DNA from: Nitrospirales bacterium
GTDB lineage: Bacteria; Nitrospirota; Nitrospiria; Nitrospirales; UBA8639
Direction: 5' to 3'
Length of the DNA: 64,000 bases
Assembly (NCBI GenBank): GCA_012270585.1
Contig: JAAXIB010000014.1
Span: 62,001-126,000 of the forward strand
Part shown: positions 35,609 to 44,879 of the stretch, piece after piece
How the letters are laid out: each line of letters starts with the position of its first letter
Position numbering within the stretch: position 1 is the stretch's first letter
Made by a program: the position numbers and the translations under genes
The notes under the pieces: model-generated
What the model saw: only the letters and a program-made list of their open reading frames with translations
What the model was told of the DNA's origin: nothing
The model's database searches: none

Positions 35609-36214
35609 CTACAATACAGTCTCAGGGCCTTTTGGTCTCCAGGCCATGGCTAAGGCTCGGGCTTCTTCAATCTGAGCGGGCGTCATCTCCTGTTCCAGCA
35701 TGGACAAGGCTTCTATCGCCGGGTCCATCCCCTGTTCCGCCGCAAGGAAGGCCCATTGATAGGCCTGAATGTAATCCTGCTCGACGCCTTCGCCCTTGTA
35801 GAACATCAGCCCCACGTGATTCTGTCCTGCCGCGTTGCCCTGTTCAGCCGCCCTCAGAAACCACCGAAACGCCGTGGCATAATCTTTCGGAACACCCAGG
35901 CCATAACGGTAGAGTAATCCCAGGTTACTTTGCGCGCTCGGATGACCCTGGTCGGCCGCCAACCGGTACCAGTATCGGGCCGTCTCAAAATCCTGTGCGA
36001 CGCCCTGCCCCCATCGATACATAAATCCCACCATGTTTTGGGCCTCGGCATCACCCCGGGAAGCAAGCGGGGTCCATTCCCGCATGGCGGTTTCGTAATC
36101 CTGCGCCAGATACGCATCTTCGCCCAGACGGAAATCCGCCCAGGACAGAGAACCACCGATCAGCACCCACCCAATGGAGAGAGCTATGGTTTTCCAACTG
36201 AGCATGTTTTTCAT
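35609..36214 (-). CDS. Secreted Sel1-like repeat protein
   Basis: 201 residues with a signal peptide (MKNMLSWKTIALSIGWVLIG, cut after SLSWA). Four Sel1-type repeats of about 36 residues follow, with signatures such as AEAQNMVGFMYRWGQGV, AQSNLGLLYRYGLGV and AGQNHVGLMFYKGEGV. Sel1 repeats are alpha-solenoids that bind other proteins. The location is probably periplasmic. GAGGAG lies just upstream of the ATG. It converges with ychF, with 44 bp between stops. Confidence 0.85.
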   Translation of the reverse strand: MKNMLSWKTIALSIGWVLIGGSLSWADFRLGEDAYLAQDYETAMREWTPLASRGDAEAQNMVGFMYRWGQGVAQDFETARYWYRLAADQGHPSAQSNLGLLYRYGLGVPKDYATAFRWFLRAAEQGNAAGQNHVGLMFYKGEGVEQDYIQAYQWAFLAAEQGMDPAIEALSMLEQEMTPAQIEEARALAMAWRPKGPETVL

Positions 36215-36390
36215 CGTGGTTGGCTCCTCGCGGCTGCTATCCGCCGGCCCATGTCGGCAATCCCTTGTTTATCACAGCTTACCCTTTCCGTTCTCTATAG
36301 TATACTTCAAATTTTTTGCTTGAGATTTTTTGCTTTTACTCTTTACTCATCGTGACGGGAATGGCATAAAAAGGCAGTTGAGGCAATCTT

Positions 36391-36705
36391 ATGTCCTTAC
36401 GTATCCACGCCGAAGCCCTGTACGATTCGCTGAAACCGTTATTGGGCAATCATGATCCCAGCCGGATACGGATGAAGCTGGAGCGGGAACTCCGCCATAT
36501 GATCCCGAACTGGACGGACAAAACTCCTGATTGTCCGGGATGGTACTGGTTTAAGCCACAAGGGATCGCTGAACCTCAGCTCCTCCTCGTGGAACATGGC
36601 CGTATCGATACCAAACTCATGGCCGATTTGGGCCCTCCGAACAATTTAGTGGACGTTCAACGCATGAAAGGGCTTTGGGCAGGCCCCCTGCTTCCTCCCA
36701 CGTAA
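36391..36705 (+). CDS. Hypothetical protein, 104 residues
   Basis: Soluble, no signal peptide. The N-terminal 40 residues are a charged helix (DPSRIRMKLERELRHMI). The rest has a Trp/Pro-rich part (CPGWYWFKPQG) and ends QRMKGLWAGPLLPPT. No family recognised. It lies directly before the DUF2891 gene with one base between stop and start, so the two are likely translated together. A short direct repeat (ATTTTTTGCT twice, 36311 and 36325) lies in its upstream region. Confidence 0.6.
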   Translation: MSLRIHAEALYDSLKPLLGNHDPSRIRMKLERELRHMIPNWTDKTPDCPGWYWFKPQGIAEPQLLLVEHGRIDTKLMADLGPPNNLVDVQRMKGLWAGPLLPPT

Positions 36706-36706
36706 G

Positions 36707-37672
36707 ATGACGTTCTGCCACACAGACCACTTACCCACCTCTTGGGAATCGTTCTGCGCATCCCGACTCGACTACCTTTCCGCCCTGGCCGTCCCTATTG
36801 CCCAGGGCATCACGCGCCAGGATACCACTCATCCCGCGTTTCGTGGTTGCATTGACTGGCATTCCTGTATCCACGGACTCTATGCCTTGGGAACCATATC
36901 CCGGTTGACGGAAGAACCCCGGTGGAGCGACCTCGCCGAATCCTTGCTCATTCCTGAAAAATTGAACCAGGAATTGTCCTGTATCCGGAACGGCGAGTTG
37001 GACCGGGAACTCCCCTATGGATACGCGTGGTTTCTGAAACTTGCGCAAGATCGCGAGCGATTTTTTCAGAAAGACGATTTGCGGGCAATCGCCGCGGAAC
37101 TGGCCGGACGACTTGAAGCGTGGATCTTTTCCTTAACCAAAAGTGAAATTTTGACTTATGCCCAACACCGCGCCTATGGCAACGTCTCCTGGGCCGTGTT
37201 GAACGTATGGGAGTGGGCCCAATGGAACAATGAGATGGAATTGGCTGAAGCATTGTCTGCGTTTACACGCGAGCAATTACTTCCCCTCGATCAGGCCCTC
37301 TCACCCTCCTTCGACCACCTGACCGATGAATTCTTCCCGGCCGCACTGCAACGCATGCGAGCGATTCTCACCATCCTTCCTCGCAACGAGACCGCCACCT
37401 GGATAAGCGCGTACCTTGCACAAGACTTGCAGTTGGAACCCGTCCACCGCCCGGCCTTCCCGCATTCCGCCGGACTCAATTTCAGTCGTTGCTGGGGGTT
37501 ATGGGATCTCTTTCGATACACGCGTAATCCCCGATATCGCGACCAATACGTTCGGCACTTTGTCACGCAGATAAACCATCCTGAATATTGGCGTGACGAT
37601 TATAAACACTACGGTCATTGGGTAGCTCAGTTCGGGGTCTATGCGCTCGCACTCAGTCTGGACAACACCTAG
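36707..37672 (+). CDS. DUF2891 family protein
   Basis: 321 residues. HPAFRGCIDWHSCIHGLYAL near residue 40-60 and the later YGYAWFLKLAQ and HAYGNVSWAV-like segments match DUF2891, an uncharacterised family with an (alpha/alpha)-barrel look and several conserved His, Asp and Trp residues. Substrate and reaction are not known. No signal peptide, so cytoplasmic. It follows the 104-residue gene by one base. Confidence 0.8.
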   Translation: MTFCHTDHLPTSWESFCASRLDYLSALAVPIAQGITRQDTTHPAFRGCIDWHSCIHGLYALGTISRLTEEPRWSDLAESLLIPEKLNQELSCIRNGELDRELPYGYAWFLKLAQDRERFFQKDDLRAIAAELAGRLEAWIFSLTKSEILTYAQHRAYGNVSWAVLNVWEWAQWNNEMELAEALSAFTREQLLPLDQALSPSFDHLTDEFFPAALQRMRAILTILPRNETATWISAYLAQDLQLEPVHRPAFPHSAGLNFSRCWGLWDLFRYTRNPRYRDQYVRHFVTQINHPEYWRDDYKHYGHWVAQFGVYALALSLDNT

Positions 37673-37841
37673 CGTTCCCTGCGCCATGTGCCGGTTGACA
37701 ATTGGTTTTGCCGGTCGGTAGAAATTCAGCTTTGCAAAAGGAAGACCTTTTCTTCTTCCCGCACGTTCAATGCGGATCAGGCGACTTGAAACTTCCTTGA
37801 TCTGAGATCATCTTCTTTTCGCTCTTCACGGAGTCTTTTTC

Positions 37842-38405
37842 ATGCCAATCAACGCACTACGGAAACCGGGAGCCAGGATGAGCCTCAAGGAAGCGCTCGA
37901 ACGGGTGGAAAAACTCAAACGAATGGCTGCGAGCAGCAACCCTCACGAAGCGGCCGTGGCCACCGCGCGACTCAAAGCCTTTGACGTCAATACCGCACGG
38001 ACCCCTCAACCGAAAGACTCTGAAACCGTGCCTATCACGGAAACCGGCGAGAGCGGATCTTCCAATCAGAAGGTCGAGGTTCTCGATGAGTTACCCGTGA
38101 TTCCCTACAAGGAATTGGGGGAATTGGAAGTGGAGCAGCCACCCGAAACATCGTCGGTGAATTGGGACGTGCTTCATGCAGAATTGCTCGAACGGGCTCA
38201 ACAGATCGGCGCCAACGCCATTGTCAATATTCAAATCAAGGGAACGATCCAGCAAAAAATCCTGACGGGGACGGCACTCAAATATCTTTCGCCACAAGAA
38301 ATCCTGGACATCCAGGCGGCCAACAAATTGGACGAAGACGAGAAAGCTTACCGGGAAGCGCAAAAGGAACGACGTGACGAAGATTGGGCTCCTCCCGTTG
38401 GGTAA
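37842..38405 (+). CDS. Hypothetical protein with DUF2786-like N-terminus
   Basis: 187 residues. The N-terminal 45 residues (RVEKLKRMAASSNPHEAAVATARLKAF) resemble the short helical DUF2786 motif. A disordered acidic linker follows. The C-terminal part contains LLERAQQIGANAIVNIQIKG, which recalls the YbjQ/heavy-metal-binding fold, then a charged helix. No signal peptide. The function is unknown. GGAG lies 13 bp before the ATG. A GC-rich hairpin (38420-38441) follows the stop. Confidence 0.6.
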   Translation: MPINALRKPGARMSLKEALERVEKLKRMAASSNPHEAAVATARLKAFDVNTARTPQPKDSETVPITETGESGSSNQKVEVLDELPVIPYKELGELEVEQPPETSSVNWDVLHAELLERAQQIGANAIVNIQIKGTIQQKILTGTALKYLSPQEILDIQAANKLDEDEKAYREAQKERRDEDWAPPVG

Positions 38406-38419
38406 ACGTCCGTTCGTTC

Positions 38420-38441
38420 GGGACGGCAGAGGGGCCGTCCC
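38420..38441. repeat. GC-rich hairpin after the DUF2786-like gene
   Basis: GGGACGGC (38420-38427), loop AGAGGG, GCCGTCCC (38434-38441): an 8-bp perfect stem 15 bp after the stop. No T-run follows, so it is a REP-like element or a processing barrier more than a classical terminator. Confidence 0.55.
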
Positions 38442-38563
38442 CTACCATCCAGGTGCATTCGTCCGGTAAAGTGTGGCAAGATTGAAGCCTCGGGGAAACG
38501 AGACGTTCTCCGGTGCTGAATTCACCGGAAGGAACGATGTGACGAGAACCGGAGCGACACCTG

Positions 38564-40216
38564 GTGGACTTTCAATATCAGGAAATCTTCGAGCACGGTG
38601 TGGATGCAACGACGTATCGCAAGTTGACGTCGGACCACGTCGCCACCACTATTTTCGAGGGGCAGGAAATCCTCACCGTTCAGCCCGAAGCCCTCACGCT
38701 CCTGGCTCGTGAAGCAATGGATGACGTCGCGCATTTACTGCGAGCGAGTCACCTCAAACAATTGAGCGATATTCTGGACGACCCCGAAGCCTCAAATAAC
38801 GATCGCTTCGTCGCCTTGGAACTGCTTAAAAATGCCAACATCGCCGCCGGGCGAGTGCTGCCGGGTTGCCAGGACACCGGCACGGCGATCGCCGTCGGGT
38901 ACAAGGGACAACAGGTGTTCACCACCAGCAATGACGCCGAGGCGCTGTCGCGCGGCATTTATGAAGCCTACGCGCAACGCCACCTGCGCTATTCGCAGAT
39001 GGCGCCCCTCGATATGTATACCGAGAAAAATACCGGCACGAACCTCCCGGCTCAGATCGAGCTCTATGCCGAATCCGGCGCGGAATACCGTTTCCTGTTT
39101 ATCGCCAAAGGCGGAGGGTCGGCGAATAAAACCTTTTTATATCAGGAGACCAAAGCCCTGCTGAATCCGAAATCCCTGCTCTCCTTTGTCGCGGAGAAAA
39201 TCCGCACGATCGGGACCTCGGCCTGCCCGCCTTATCACCTGGCCATCGTCATCGGAGGCCTGTCCGCGGAGTTCACCTTGAAGACGGTCAAACTCGCGAG
39301 TTGTCATTATTTCGATGATCTCCCCACGTCCGGAAACCATTTGGGACGCGCGTTTCGTGACCTCGACACCGAACGAGAGATTTTGCGACTCTGCTCTGAA
39401 ACCGGCATCGGCGCCCAATTCGGCGGCAAATATTTCGCACACGACGTACGGGTCATTCGCCTCCCCCGACATGGTGCGTCCTGCCCCGTTGGCCTGGGTG
39501 TCTCCTGCTCGGCCGACCGGCAAGTCCTGGGGAAAATTACCAAAGACGGGGTCTTCCTCGAACAACTTGAAACGAATCCCGCGCAATATCTCCCTGACGT
39601 CGGCGAAAAGGACCTGGACGAGAAAGTCGTCAAGATCGACCTGAACCGGCCGATGTCGGCAATCCTTTCAGAATTACGTGAACATCCGATAGCCACACGT
39701 TTGTCGCTGACCGGACCCATTGTCGTCGCGCGAGACATCGCTCACGCCAAGCTGAAAGAACAACTGGATGCCGGAAAGGGGCTTCCCGAGTATTTTAAAA
39801 ATCACGTTGTCTACTACGCCGGTCCCGCTAAAAAACCCGAAGGCTATGCCTCGGGGTCTTTTGGCCCCACGACCGCCGGGCGCATGGATTCTTACGTGGA
39901 TCTATTTCAGGCCGAAGGGGCCAGCATGGTCATGCTGGCAAAAGGCAACCGTTCCCAACAGGTGCGCGAGGCCTGCCGGAAGCATGGAGGATTCTATCTG
40001 GGATCCATCGGTGGACCTGCTGCACGGCTGGCCGAACACAGCATCAAAAAAGTTGAAGTCCTGGAGTTCGAAGATCTTGGTATGGAAGCGGTGTGGAAAA
40101 TCCAGGTCGAGGACTTCCCGGCCTTCATCGTCATCAATCACAAAGGCCAGGATTTTTACGCCGACCTCGACGCCCAACACCCGCTGGTTCAACTCGGCAA
40201 CCAAGCAAAACCATAG
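38564..40216 (+). CDS. fumA: Fumarate hydratase, class I (iron-sulfur)
   Basis: 550 residues from GTG with GGAG ten bases upstream. The N-terminal alpha half has [14 protein letters not shown], which carries one cluster cysteine; others lie in [30 protein letters not shown]. The C-terminal beta half has [14 protein letters not shown] and [28 protein letters not shown]. Single-chain length fits the FumA/FumB type with a 4Fe-4S cluster. It hydrates fumarate to malate in the TCA cycle, oxidative or reductive. Cytoplasmic and oxygen-sensitive. Confidence 0.92.
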   Translation: MDFQYQEIFEHGVDATTYRKLTSDHVATTIFEGQEILTVQPEALTLLAREAMDDVAHLLRASHLKQLSDILDDPEASNNDRFVALELLKNANIAAGRVLPGCQDTGTAIAVGYKGQQVFTTSNDAEALSRGIYEAYAQRHLRYSQMAPLDMYTEKNTGTNLPAQIELYAESGAEYRFLFIAKGGGSANKTFLYQETKALLNPKSLLSFVAEKIRTIGTSACPPYHLAIVIGGLSAEFTLKTVKLASCHYFDDLPTSGNHLGRAFRDLDTEREILRLCSETGIGAQFGGKYFAHDVRVIRLPRHGASCPVGLGVSCSADRQVLGKITKDGVFLEQLETNPAQYLPDVGEKDLDEKVVKIDLNRPMSAILSELREHPIATRLSLTGPIVVARDIAHAKLKEQLDAGKGLPEYFKNHVVYYAGPAKKPEGYASGSFGPTTAGRMDSYVDLFQAEGASMVMLAKGNRSQQVREACRKHGGFYLGSIGGPAARLAEHSIKKVEVLEFEDLGMEAVWKIQVEDFPAFIVINHKGQDFYADLDAQHPLVQLGNQAKP

Positions 40217-40464
40217 AGACAACCCCGGCGGCTCGCTCATTCGACGAGGGCTCTGTTGTCTTCCCGGAAAAAATATGTTACTGTGTATACTTCCAAAGAT
40301 GGTGGCCTGCGTTGGACTACAACAACATGGCCATTTATTAATCGAGGTTGCAATCGGAAATCTGATCGAAAGCTGACCCAAGCCGCCTTTCTCCAGTCGC
40401 GTCTTCGGCCCTCCTTTCCTGTTTTTCGAGTGTCAAGCCCCAATACTTTCAAAGGAGTAGTTTT

Positions 40465-40782
40465 ATGACGTTTAAAATTTACGTGGGCGGATTGCCATAT
40501 CCGACGACCGAAACGGAGTTGACGGATCTGTTTGTCCAACATGGCAACGTGGATTCGGCAAAAATCATCACCGACAAATACACCGGCCGATCCCGGGGTT
40601 TCGGTTTTGTCGAAATGCCCTCGGAAGAAGAAGGCAAAGCAGCCATTGCGGCGCTGAACGGCACCCAATTGGACGGCCGTACTTTAACCGTGAATCAAGC
40701 CCGGCCTCAAGAAGCAAGGTCAGGGGGACGCGGTGGCGTCGGTGGGTTTGGCGGCCGTGGCGGACGACACGATCGCTCATAA
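40465..40782 (+). CDS. RNA-recognition-motif (RRM) glycine-rich RNA-binding protein
   Basis: 105 residues. One RRM: RNP2 is KIYVGGL at residues 4-10, and RNP1 is RGFGFVEM at about 44-51, with the aromatic residues that stack on RNA bases. The tail is Gly/Arg-rich (SGGRGGVGGFGGRGGRHDRS). Similar small RRM proteins of cyanobacteria and other environmental bacteria are often cold-induced. AAAGGAG lies ten bases before the ATG. About 250 bp separate it from fumA, leaving room for a long 5' leader. Confidence 0.92.
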   Translation: MTFKIYVGGLPYPTTETELTDLFVQHGNVDSAKIITDKYTGRSRGFGFVEMPSEEEGKAAIAALNGTQLDGRTLTVNQARPQEARSGGRGGVGGFGGRGGRHDRS

Positions 40783-40949
40783 CGCTATCAGAGAGAGAGG
40801 GGGCGGGCTTCAGCCTTCTCCCTTTCGCCTCTCATCGTAGTAGGCCTGCAAGGCTGTTTCTAACACCCAGCCCCCAAATTTTTCGTGCCTCGTGAATCTT
40901 GACACCCGGCGGGGTCTTGCCCTATGCTTGCGCCAAGGTGACTGATGTC

Positions 40950-41249
40950 ATGACTCGTCTATCACGCACCGTACTCATTCTCGGGGTTCTTGCCTGTTTC
41001 CTGGTCATGAGTGGGGTGGTCTCCAGCCAGGCTGCAGCTCATTCCCTTCACCATGTTCACCATAATGCGGCCACCCATTCGACTATTCTCTGCTCCCTTA
41101 TGTGTGCGACGGGCCAGGTGGTCAGCATTGCCGAACCCGTTTTTGATGCCCCGCTCACCGTTTTACACGCTATAGAAGTTTCCATTGTTCATCCTGTCAC
41201 GCTTACCGTTCCAACGCTTCGCTTTTCTCGCGGCCCTCCCCGTTTCTAG
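40950..41249 (+). CDS. Small exported His-rich protein
   Basis: 99 residues from the ATG at MTRLSRTVL; upstream in-frame starts are unlikely. A signal peptide or membrane segment (LILGVLACFLVMSGVV, cut near SSQAAA) is followed by a His-rich stretch (HSLHHVHHNAATHST) and two cysteines in ILCSLMCATG. That mix suggests binding of copper or another soft metal in the periplasm. It precedes a Met/His-rich outer-membrane protein and a cupredoxin-like protein on the same strand. The role is inferred from composition and context. Confidence 0.6.
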   Translation: MTRLSRTVLILGVLACFLVMSGVVSSQAAAHSLHHVHHNAATHSTILCSLMCATGQVVSIAEPVFDAPLTVLHAIEVSIVHPVTLTVPTLRFSRGPPRF

Positions 41250-41272
41250 GCCTTTCCTTTAACAAGTTGCAA

Positions 41273-41311
41273 CGTTTTTCCGTCGAGGGATAAGCCCTCC
41301 ACGGAAACGTC
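41273..41311 (+). other. Strong RNA hairpin between the two putative metal-protein genes
   Basis: ACGTTTTTCCGTCGAGGG (41273-41290), loop ATAAG, and CCCTCCACGGAAACGT (41296-41311). The inner GAGGG/CCCTC stem and outer CCGT/ACGG plus ACG/CGT pairs give a long stem with one mismatch and one bulge. It sits 93 bp before the outer-membrane protein gene. There is no T-run, so it may be a processing or regulatory structure. Confidence 0.5.
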
Positions 41312-41403
41312 GTTTGCTACAATTTCAAACGGAAGGCTTGATGACGCGCCTTGTAAGATTATGAAAGTCAGTTTCATTTATATTTGCGAAAAAAGGTTTG
41401 CAA

Positions 41404-42576
41404 ATGAACGGAGTACGGAACCCGGTGAAACCGGGAAGCATATTTTTGTTTTTTTTACTTTGCATGGCGTGGGCCGGCGCTCAAGGGGTTCACGCGGCTT
41501 TATTGGACGGCCTGCTTGATGGCGTCGAAGAGTCCCTGGCTGAGGGGTTGTCGAAAAAAGGAGAAAAACTGACTACGGGGAATTTTTACACTGATGACAA
41601 GCCGAATGCGCATGCTCAGATCGGGATGATGGGAGATCACACGCATGAAGCGGGGGAAGTCATGTTCTCCTACCGCTTGATGCACATGTTCATGGAAGGG
41701 ACTCGTTACGGAACCGACAGGCTGACCAAGGATGAAGTAACAAGACCGATGCGGCCCGTTCCATCAGGATATATCGTGGCGCCGGAATCCATGCACATGT
41801 GGATGCACATGTTCGGGTTCATGTATGGATGGAATGATACCGTGACCCTGATGCTCATGGTACCGTACCTGAACAACAGTATGAATCATGTTACGCGCAT
41901 GGGAGGGAAATTTACGACCCGTTCCGAAGGGTTTGGAGATATCCGATTCGGATCGCTCTGGCGGCTCTGGGCAGTCGAAGCCCCAAGCATCGGGGCCCAC
42001 CGGTTCCACTTCAACCTGTCGGTGAGTGTTCCGACGGGAGATATTGAACCAACGGACCGGACGCCACTGGAACCAAATGCTCGATTGCCTTATCCCATGC
42101 ATCTTGGTTCAGGAACCTTCGATTTTTACCCTGGAATGACGTACGGAGGGGAAATGGGACCAGTCTCCTGGGGCATCCAAGCCATCGGCACCCTGCGGGC
42201 AGGCAAAAACTCCAATGAGTTTTCCAGGGGTGATGTCTATGTCGTCAATACCCATGGTGCCTATGAAGTCATCAAAAATACGCTGAGCAGTTCGGTCCGT
42301 CTGAGTTGGAATCACTGGGAGGCCTATGATGGAATGGACCCCGACATTCGTACCAACCACCCGATGAATCAAATGAGGATCGTTCAAACGGCGTTTCCTG
42401 CCCTGCTTGGCGGGCAACGCCTGGATCTCCTGTTCGGCCTCAACGTCCTGTTCCCGGATTTTATGGGTCTGGAAAATCGACTCGCAGTGGAGGGTGGATT
42501 CCCGATCTACCAGTACCTAGACGGGCAGCTTGAGACCGATTCGATTGTGACGTTCGGATGGCAGGCGGTCTATTAA
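41404..42576 (+). CDS. Met/His-rich outer-membrane beta-barrel protein, putative metal-related
   Basis: 390 residues from the ATG that follows AAAAAAGG by seven bases. Signal peptide to about residue 31. The mature chain alternates short hydrophobic strands with loops and ends in VTFGWQAVY, a terminal aromatic beta-strand typical of outer-membrane barrels. It is unusually rich in Met and His: GMMGDHTHEAG near 74-84 and ESMHMWMHMFGFMYGW near 128-143. Met/His clusters usually bind copper. It resembles the MetA-like 'transporter' outer-membrane family. The transported substrate is not known. Confidence 0.7.
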   Translation: MNGVRNPVKPGSIFLFFLLCMAWAGAQGVHAALLDGLLDGVEESLAEGLSKKGEKLTTGNFYTDDKPNAHAQIGMMGDHTHEAGEVMFSYRLMHMFMEGTRYGTDRLTKDEVTRPMRPVPSGYIVAPESMHMWMHMFGFMYGWNDTVTLMLMVPYLNNSMNHVTRMGGKFTTRSEGFGDIRFGSLWRLWAVEAPSIGAHRFHFNLSVSVPTGDIEPTDRTPLEPNARLPYPMHLGSGTFDFYPGMTYGGEMGPVSWGIQAIGTLRAGKNSNEFSRGDVYVVNTHGAYEVIKNTLSSSVRLSWNHWEAYDGMDPDIRTNHPMNQMRIVQTAFPALLGGQRLDLLFGLNVLFPDFMGLENRLAVEGGFPIYQYLDGQLETDSIVTFGWQAVY

Positions 42577-42635
42577 TTCGGGCCGCTTGTCGCAGAAAAA
42601 AGATGAGTGAAATATCCTCGAAAAGGAGACAGCAC

Positions 42636-43445
42636 ATGTGGCGCCGCATCCGTACAATAACCTGGTTCTCTCTTGTTGTGTTGTCGGGATTTGCAGGTGT
42701 GGGATTCGCCTATGACGTGGTCGAGGTCAAAAACGGGGCAACCATCACGGGGAGGGTGACCTTCACGGGCACCCCCTCCCAGGCCCCAAGACGGTTTGAG
42801 GTCCGGAACGGGCCTGAGGTGTGTGGACCGGAGCGCGTGCTGACCAAACTCGAAGTGTATAACGGCATGGTGAAAGGCGTCGTCATCGCACTGGAAGGCG
42901 TGGAAAGAGGCAAGCCTTTTTCTTCGCATCACGACACAGCCACCGGACAGGGGCGCGGAGAATTTCAGTATGCCGGTGGAAACGCGTTGAACCTGGGCGT
43001 TCGACTCGAAAAATGCAGCTTTGGCCCATTCACCGGCGTAATTGTGGCGGATGAGGCCGTCCAATTCGTCAATCACGATTCCATCAAACACACGCTTCAT
43101 ACGTATGCGTTAAAAGGTCGGAAAGCAAAAATCCTGAGAACTCTGCACACGCAGAGTCTTCGAGCCCGGAGGCAGACGGAAAAAGTCTTTCCTGCCAAAA
43201 AACTGCGTCGCGCCGTTGCCGTGGGCTTGACCTGTGATCGTCACGACTTTATGGAAAATTGGCTGTACGTGGTCAAGAATCCCTATCACGCGATCTCAGA
43301 TGAATCAGGGAACTTCCATATCGGCCAAGTTCCGCCTGGCGACTATAATCTGGTGGCATGGCACCCCGTGCTCGGCATGAAAGAACAACGCGTGACGGTT
43401 TCTCCAAATGGTCGTCTCCCGGTCGATTTTGAATTTGTGAAATAA
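42636..43445 (+). CDS. Periplasmic cupredoxin-like / carboxypeptidase-regulatory-like protein
   Basis: 269 residues from the ATG with GGAG upstream; signal peptide to about residue 26 (GVGFAYD). The middle is a cupredoxin-like fold with likely type 1 copper ligands His152 (NHDSIKHTLH), Cys200, His203 and Met206 (CDRHDFM). The C-terminal GNFHIGQVPPGDYNLVAWHPVLG is a small carboxypeptidase-regulatory-like beta domain. This architecture is common in metal- and nitrogen-oxidising bacteria. It probably carries electrons or copper in the periplasm. It follows the Met/His-rich barrel gene by 59 bp. Confidence 0.75.
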   Translation: MWRRIRTITWFSLVVLSGFAGVGFAYDVVEVKNGATITGRVTFTGTPSQAPRRFEVRNGPEVCGPERVLTKLEVYNGMVKGVVIALEGVERGKPFSSHHDTATGQGRGEFQYAGGNALNLGVRLEKCSFGPFTGVIVADEAVQFVNHDSIKHTLHTYALKGRKAKILRTLHTQSLRARRQTEKVFPAKKLRRAVAVGLTCDRHDFMENWLYVVKNPYHAISDESGNFHIGQVPPGDYNLVAWHPVLGMKEQRVTVSPNGRLPVDFEFVK

Positions 43446-43613
43446 CGTGTCGCGGCGTACCCACCGTCGGCCTGCCTGAACGCCGAACGTTCTTGTTTCC
43501 CCGCCCCGGCTCAATTCCCAAAACGGCTTCCCCCGTGAACTTGCTTGGGTGTTTCAACCGGCAGGAATGTGCTAAGTTCCATCGTTTGAAAATAAACGCA
43601 GAAAGGAGAACCC

Positions 43614-44867
43614 GTGGCAACCATCATGCCTTTTCGTGCCGTAAGACCCAAACCGGAATACGCCGGCCAAGTGGCTGCGCCCCCTTATGACGTCGTCTCT
43701 TTGGATGAGGCACGAAACATCGCCGATGGCAATCCTTACTGTTTTCTCCGGGTTGGGCGAGCCGAATTAGAGTTGGCCGACGGGATTGATCCCTATTCAA
43801 CGGAAGTCTACGAAAGAGGAGCCGCCAACCTTCGGCAATTTCTCGAAGCCGGCATCCTAGTACGGGAAGGCCACCCCATGTTTGGGGTGTACCGCCAACG
43901 CTGGGAGGCTCACGAACAGACCGGCCTCGTCGCGCTCGCCTCGATCGACGAGTACGACCGTGGGATCATCAAGAAGCACGAACTCACCAAACCGGTCAAG
44001 GAGATGGACCGCGTACGAGTGATCGAAACGCACGAATCGCAGTCCGGGCCCGTCCTCCTGTTTTTCCGCCGCACGCTTCAATTCGAGAATTGGCTCACGG
44101 ACGTCACGGCCACCAAGCCGGACGTTCAGTTCACCGCCGACGATGGCGTGGAGCACACGGTCTGGAGCCTGCGGGATTACGCGGCCATTGGAAAAATAGT
44201 CGAAGATTTCAAGAACGTTGACGCGTTGTATATTGCCGACGGGCACCATCGCTCTGCTGCCGCCAGTCGCGTACGAGCTTCATGGACCCAAAGTGACGCA
44301 CGGTCCTCACGGCATCACGAAGAAGGTTTCTTGTGCGTCATCTTTCCGCACGACGAATTGCAAATCCTACCCTATAACCGCGTGGTGCGCGATCTGAATG
44401 GATACACCTCACGCAAATTTCTTGATGCCCTGGCCGTCGACTATGAAGTACAACCCACCACACAACCCGGGCAGGCTCCGGAAGCCGGGTTTGACATGTA
44501 CCTGGAAGGCCACTGGCATCGCGCGTTTCCCAAATTGACGCCGGAACAACGGCCAATGATGGAGCAAAATCCGGTGAACGCATTGGCCGTTTCGGTGCTG
44601 ACCGACCGCGTGTTAATGCCACTGCTGGGGATTACGGATCAACGCTCCGATCCGAGGATCGATTTCGTCGGAGGCATTCACCCGCCGAAAATCCTGGCCT
44701 CGAAGGTTGATGGAGGAGACTGGACCGTCGCGTTCTGGTTGTATCCCACGACCGTTGACGAACTCATGGCGGTTTCCGATGCCCAAGGACTTATGCCGCC
44801 CAAGAGCACGTGGTTTGAACCCAAGCTCCGTGACGGCTTATTCGTGCATCTCTTCAGGGAGGAGTAA
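43614..44867 (+). CDS. DUF1015 family protein
   Basis: 417 residues from a GTG with AAAGGAG upstream. The start AAPPYDVVSLDEAR and ADGHHRSAAASRVRA (about residue 205-220) are the hallmarks of DUF1015. RGIIKKHELTKPVKEMDRVRVIETHESQSGPVLLFF is also typical. The family is uncharacterised but widespread, and in some genomes lies near serine or cofactor genes; nothing of that kind is here. Cytoplasmic. Confidence 0.88.
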   Translation: MATIMPFRAVRPKPEYAGQVAAPPYDVVSLDEARNIADGNPYCFLRVGRAELELADGIDPYSTEVYERGAANLRQFLEAGILVREGHPMFGVYRQRWEAHEQTGLVALASIDEYDRGIIKKHELTKPVKEMDRVRVIETHESQSGPVLLFFRRTLQFENWLTDVTATKPDVQFTADDGVEHTVWSLRDYAAIGKIVEDFKNVDALYIADGHHRSAAASRVRASWTQSDARSSRHHEEGFLCVIFPHDELQILPYNRVVRDLNGYTSRKFLDALAVDYEVQPTTQPGQAPEAGFDMYLEGHWHRAFPKLTPEQRPMMEQNPVNALAVSVLTDRVLMPLLGITDQRSDPRIDFVGGIHPPKILASKVDGGDWTVAFWLYPTTVDELMAVSDAQGLMPPKSTWFEPKLRDGLFVHLFREE

Positions 44868-44879
44868 GCTGATCCCGGC

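Noticed and set aside
36311-36334. Short direct repeat ATTTTTTGCT before the 104-residue gene
   Set aside because: Only two 10-bp units in an AT-rich promoter area; too short to claim an operator or a CRISPR.
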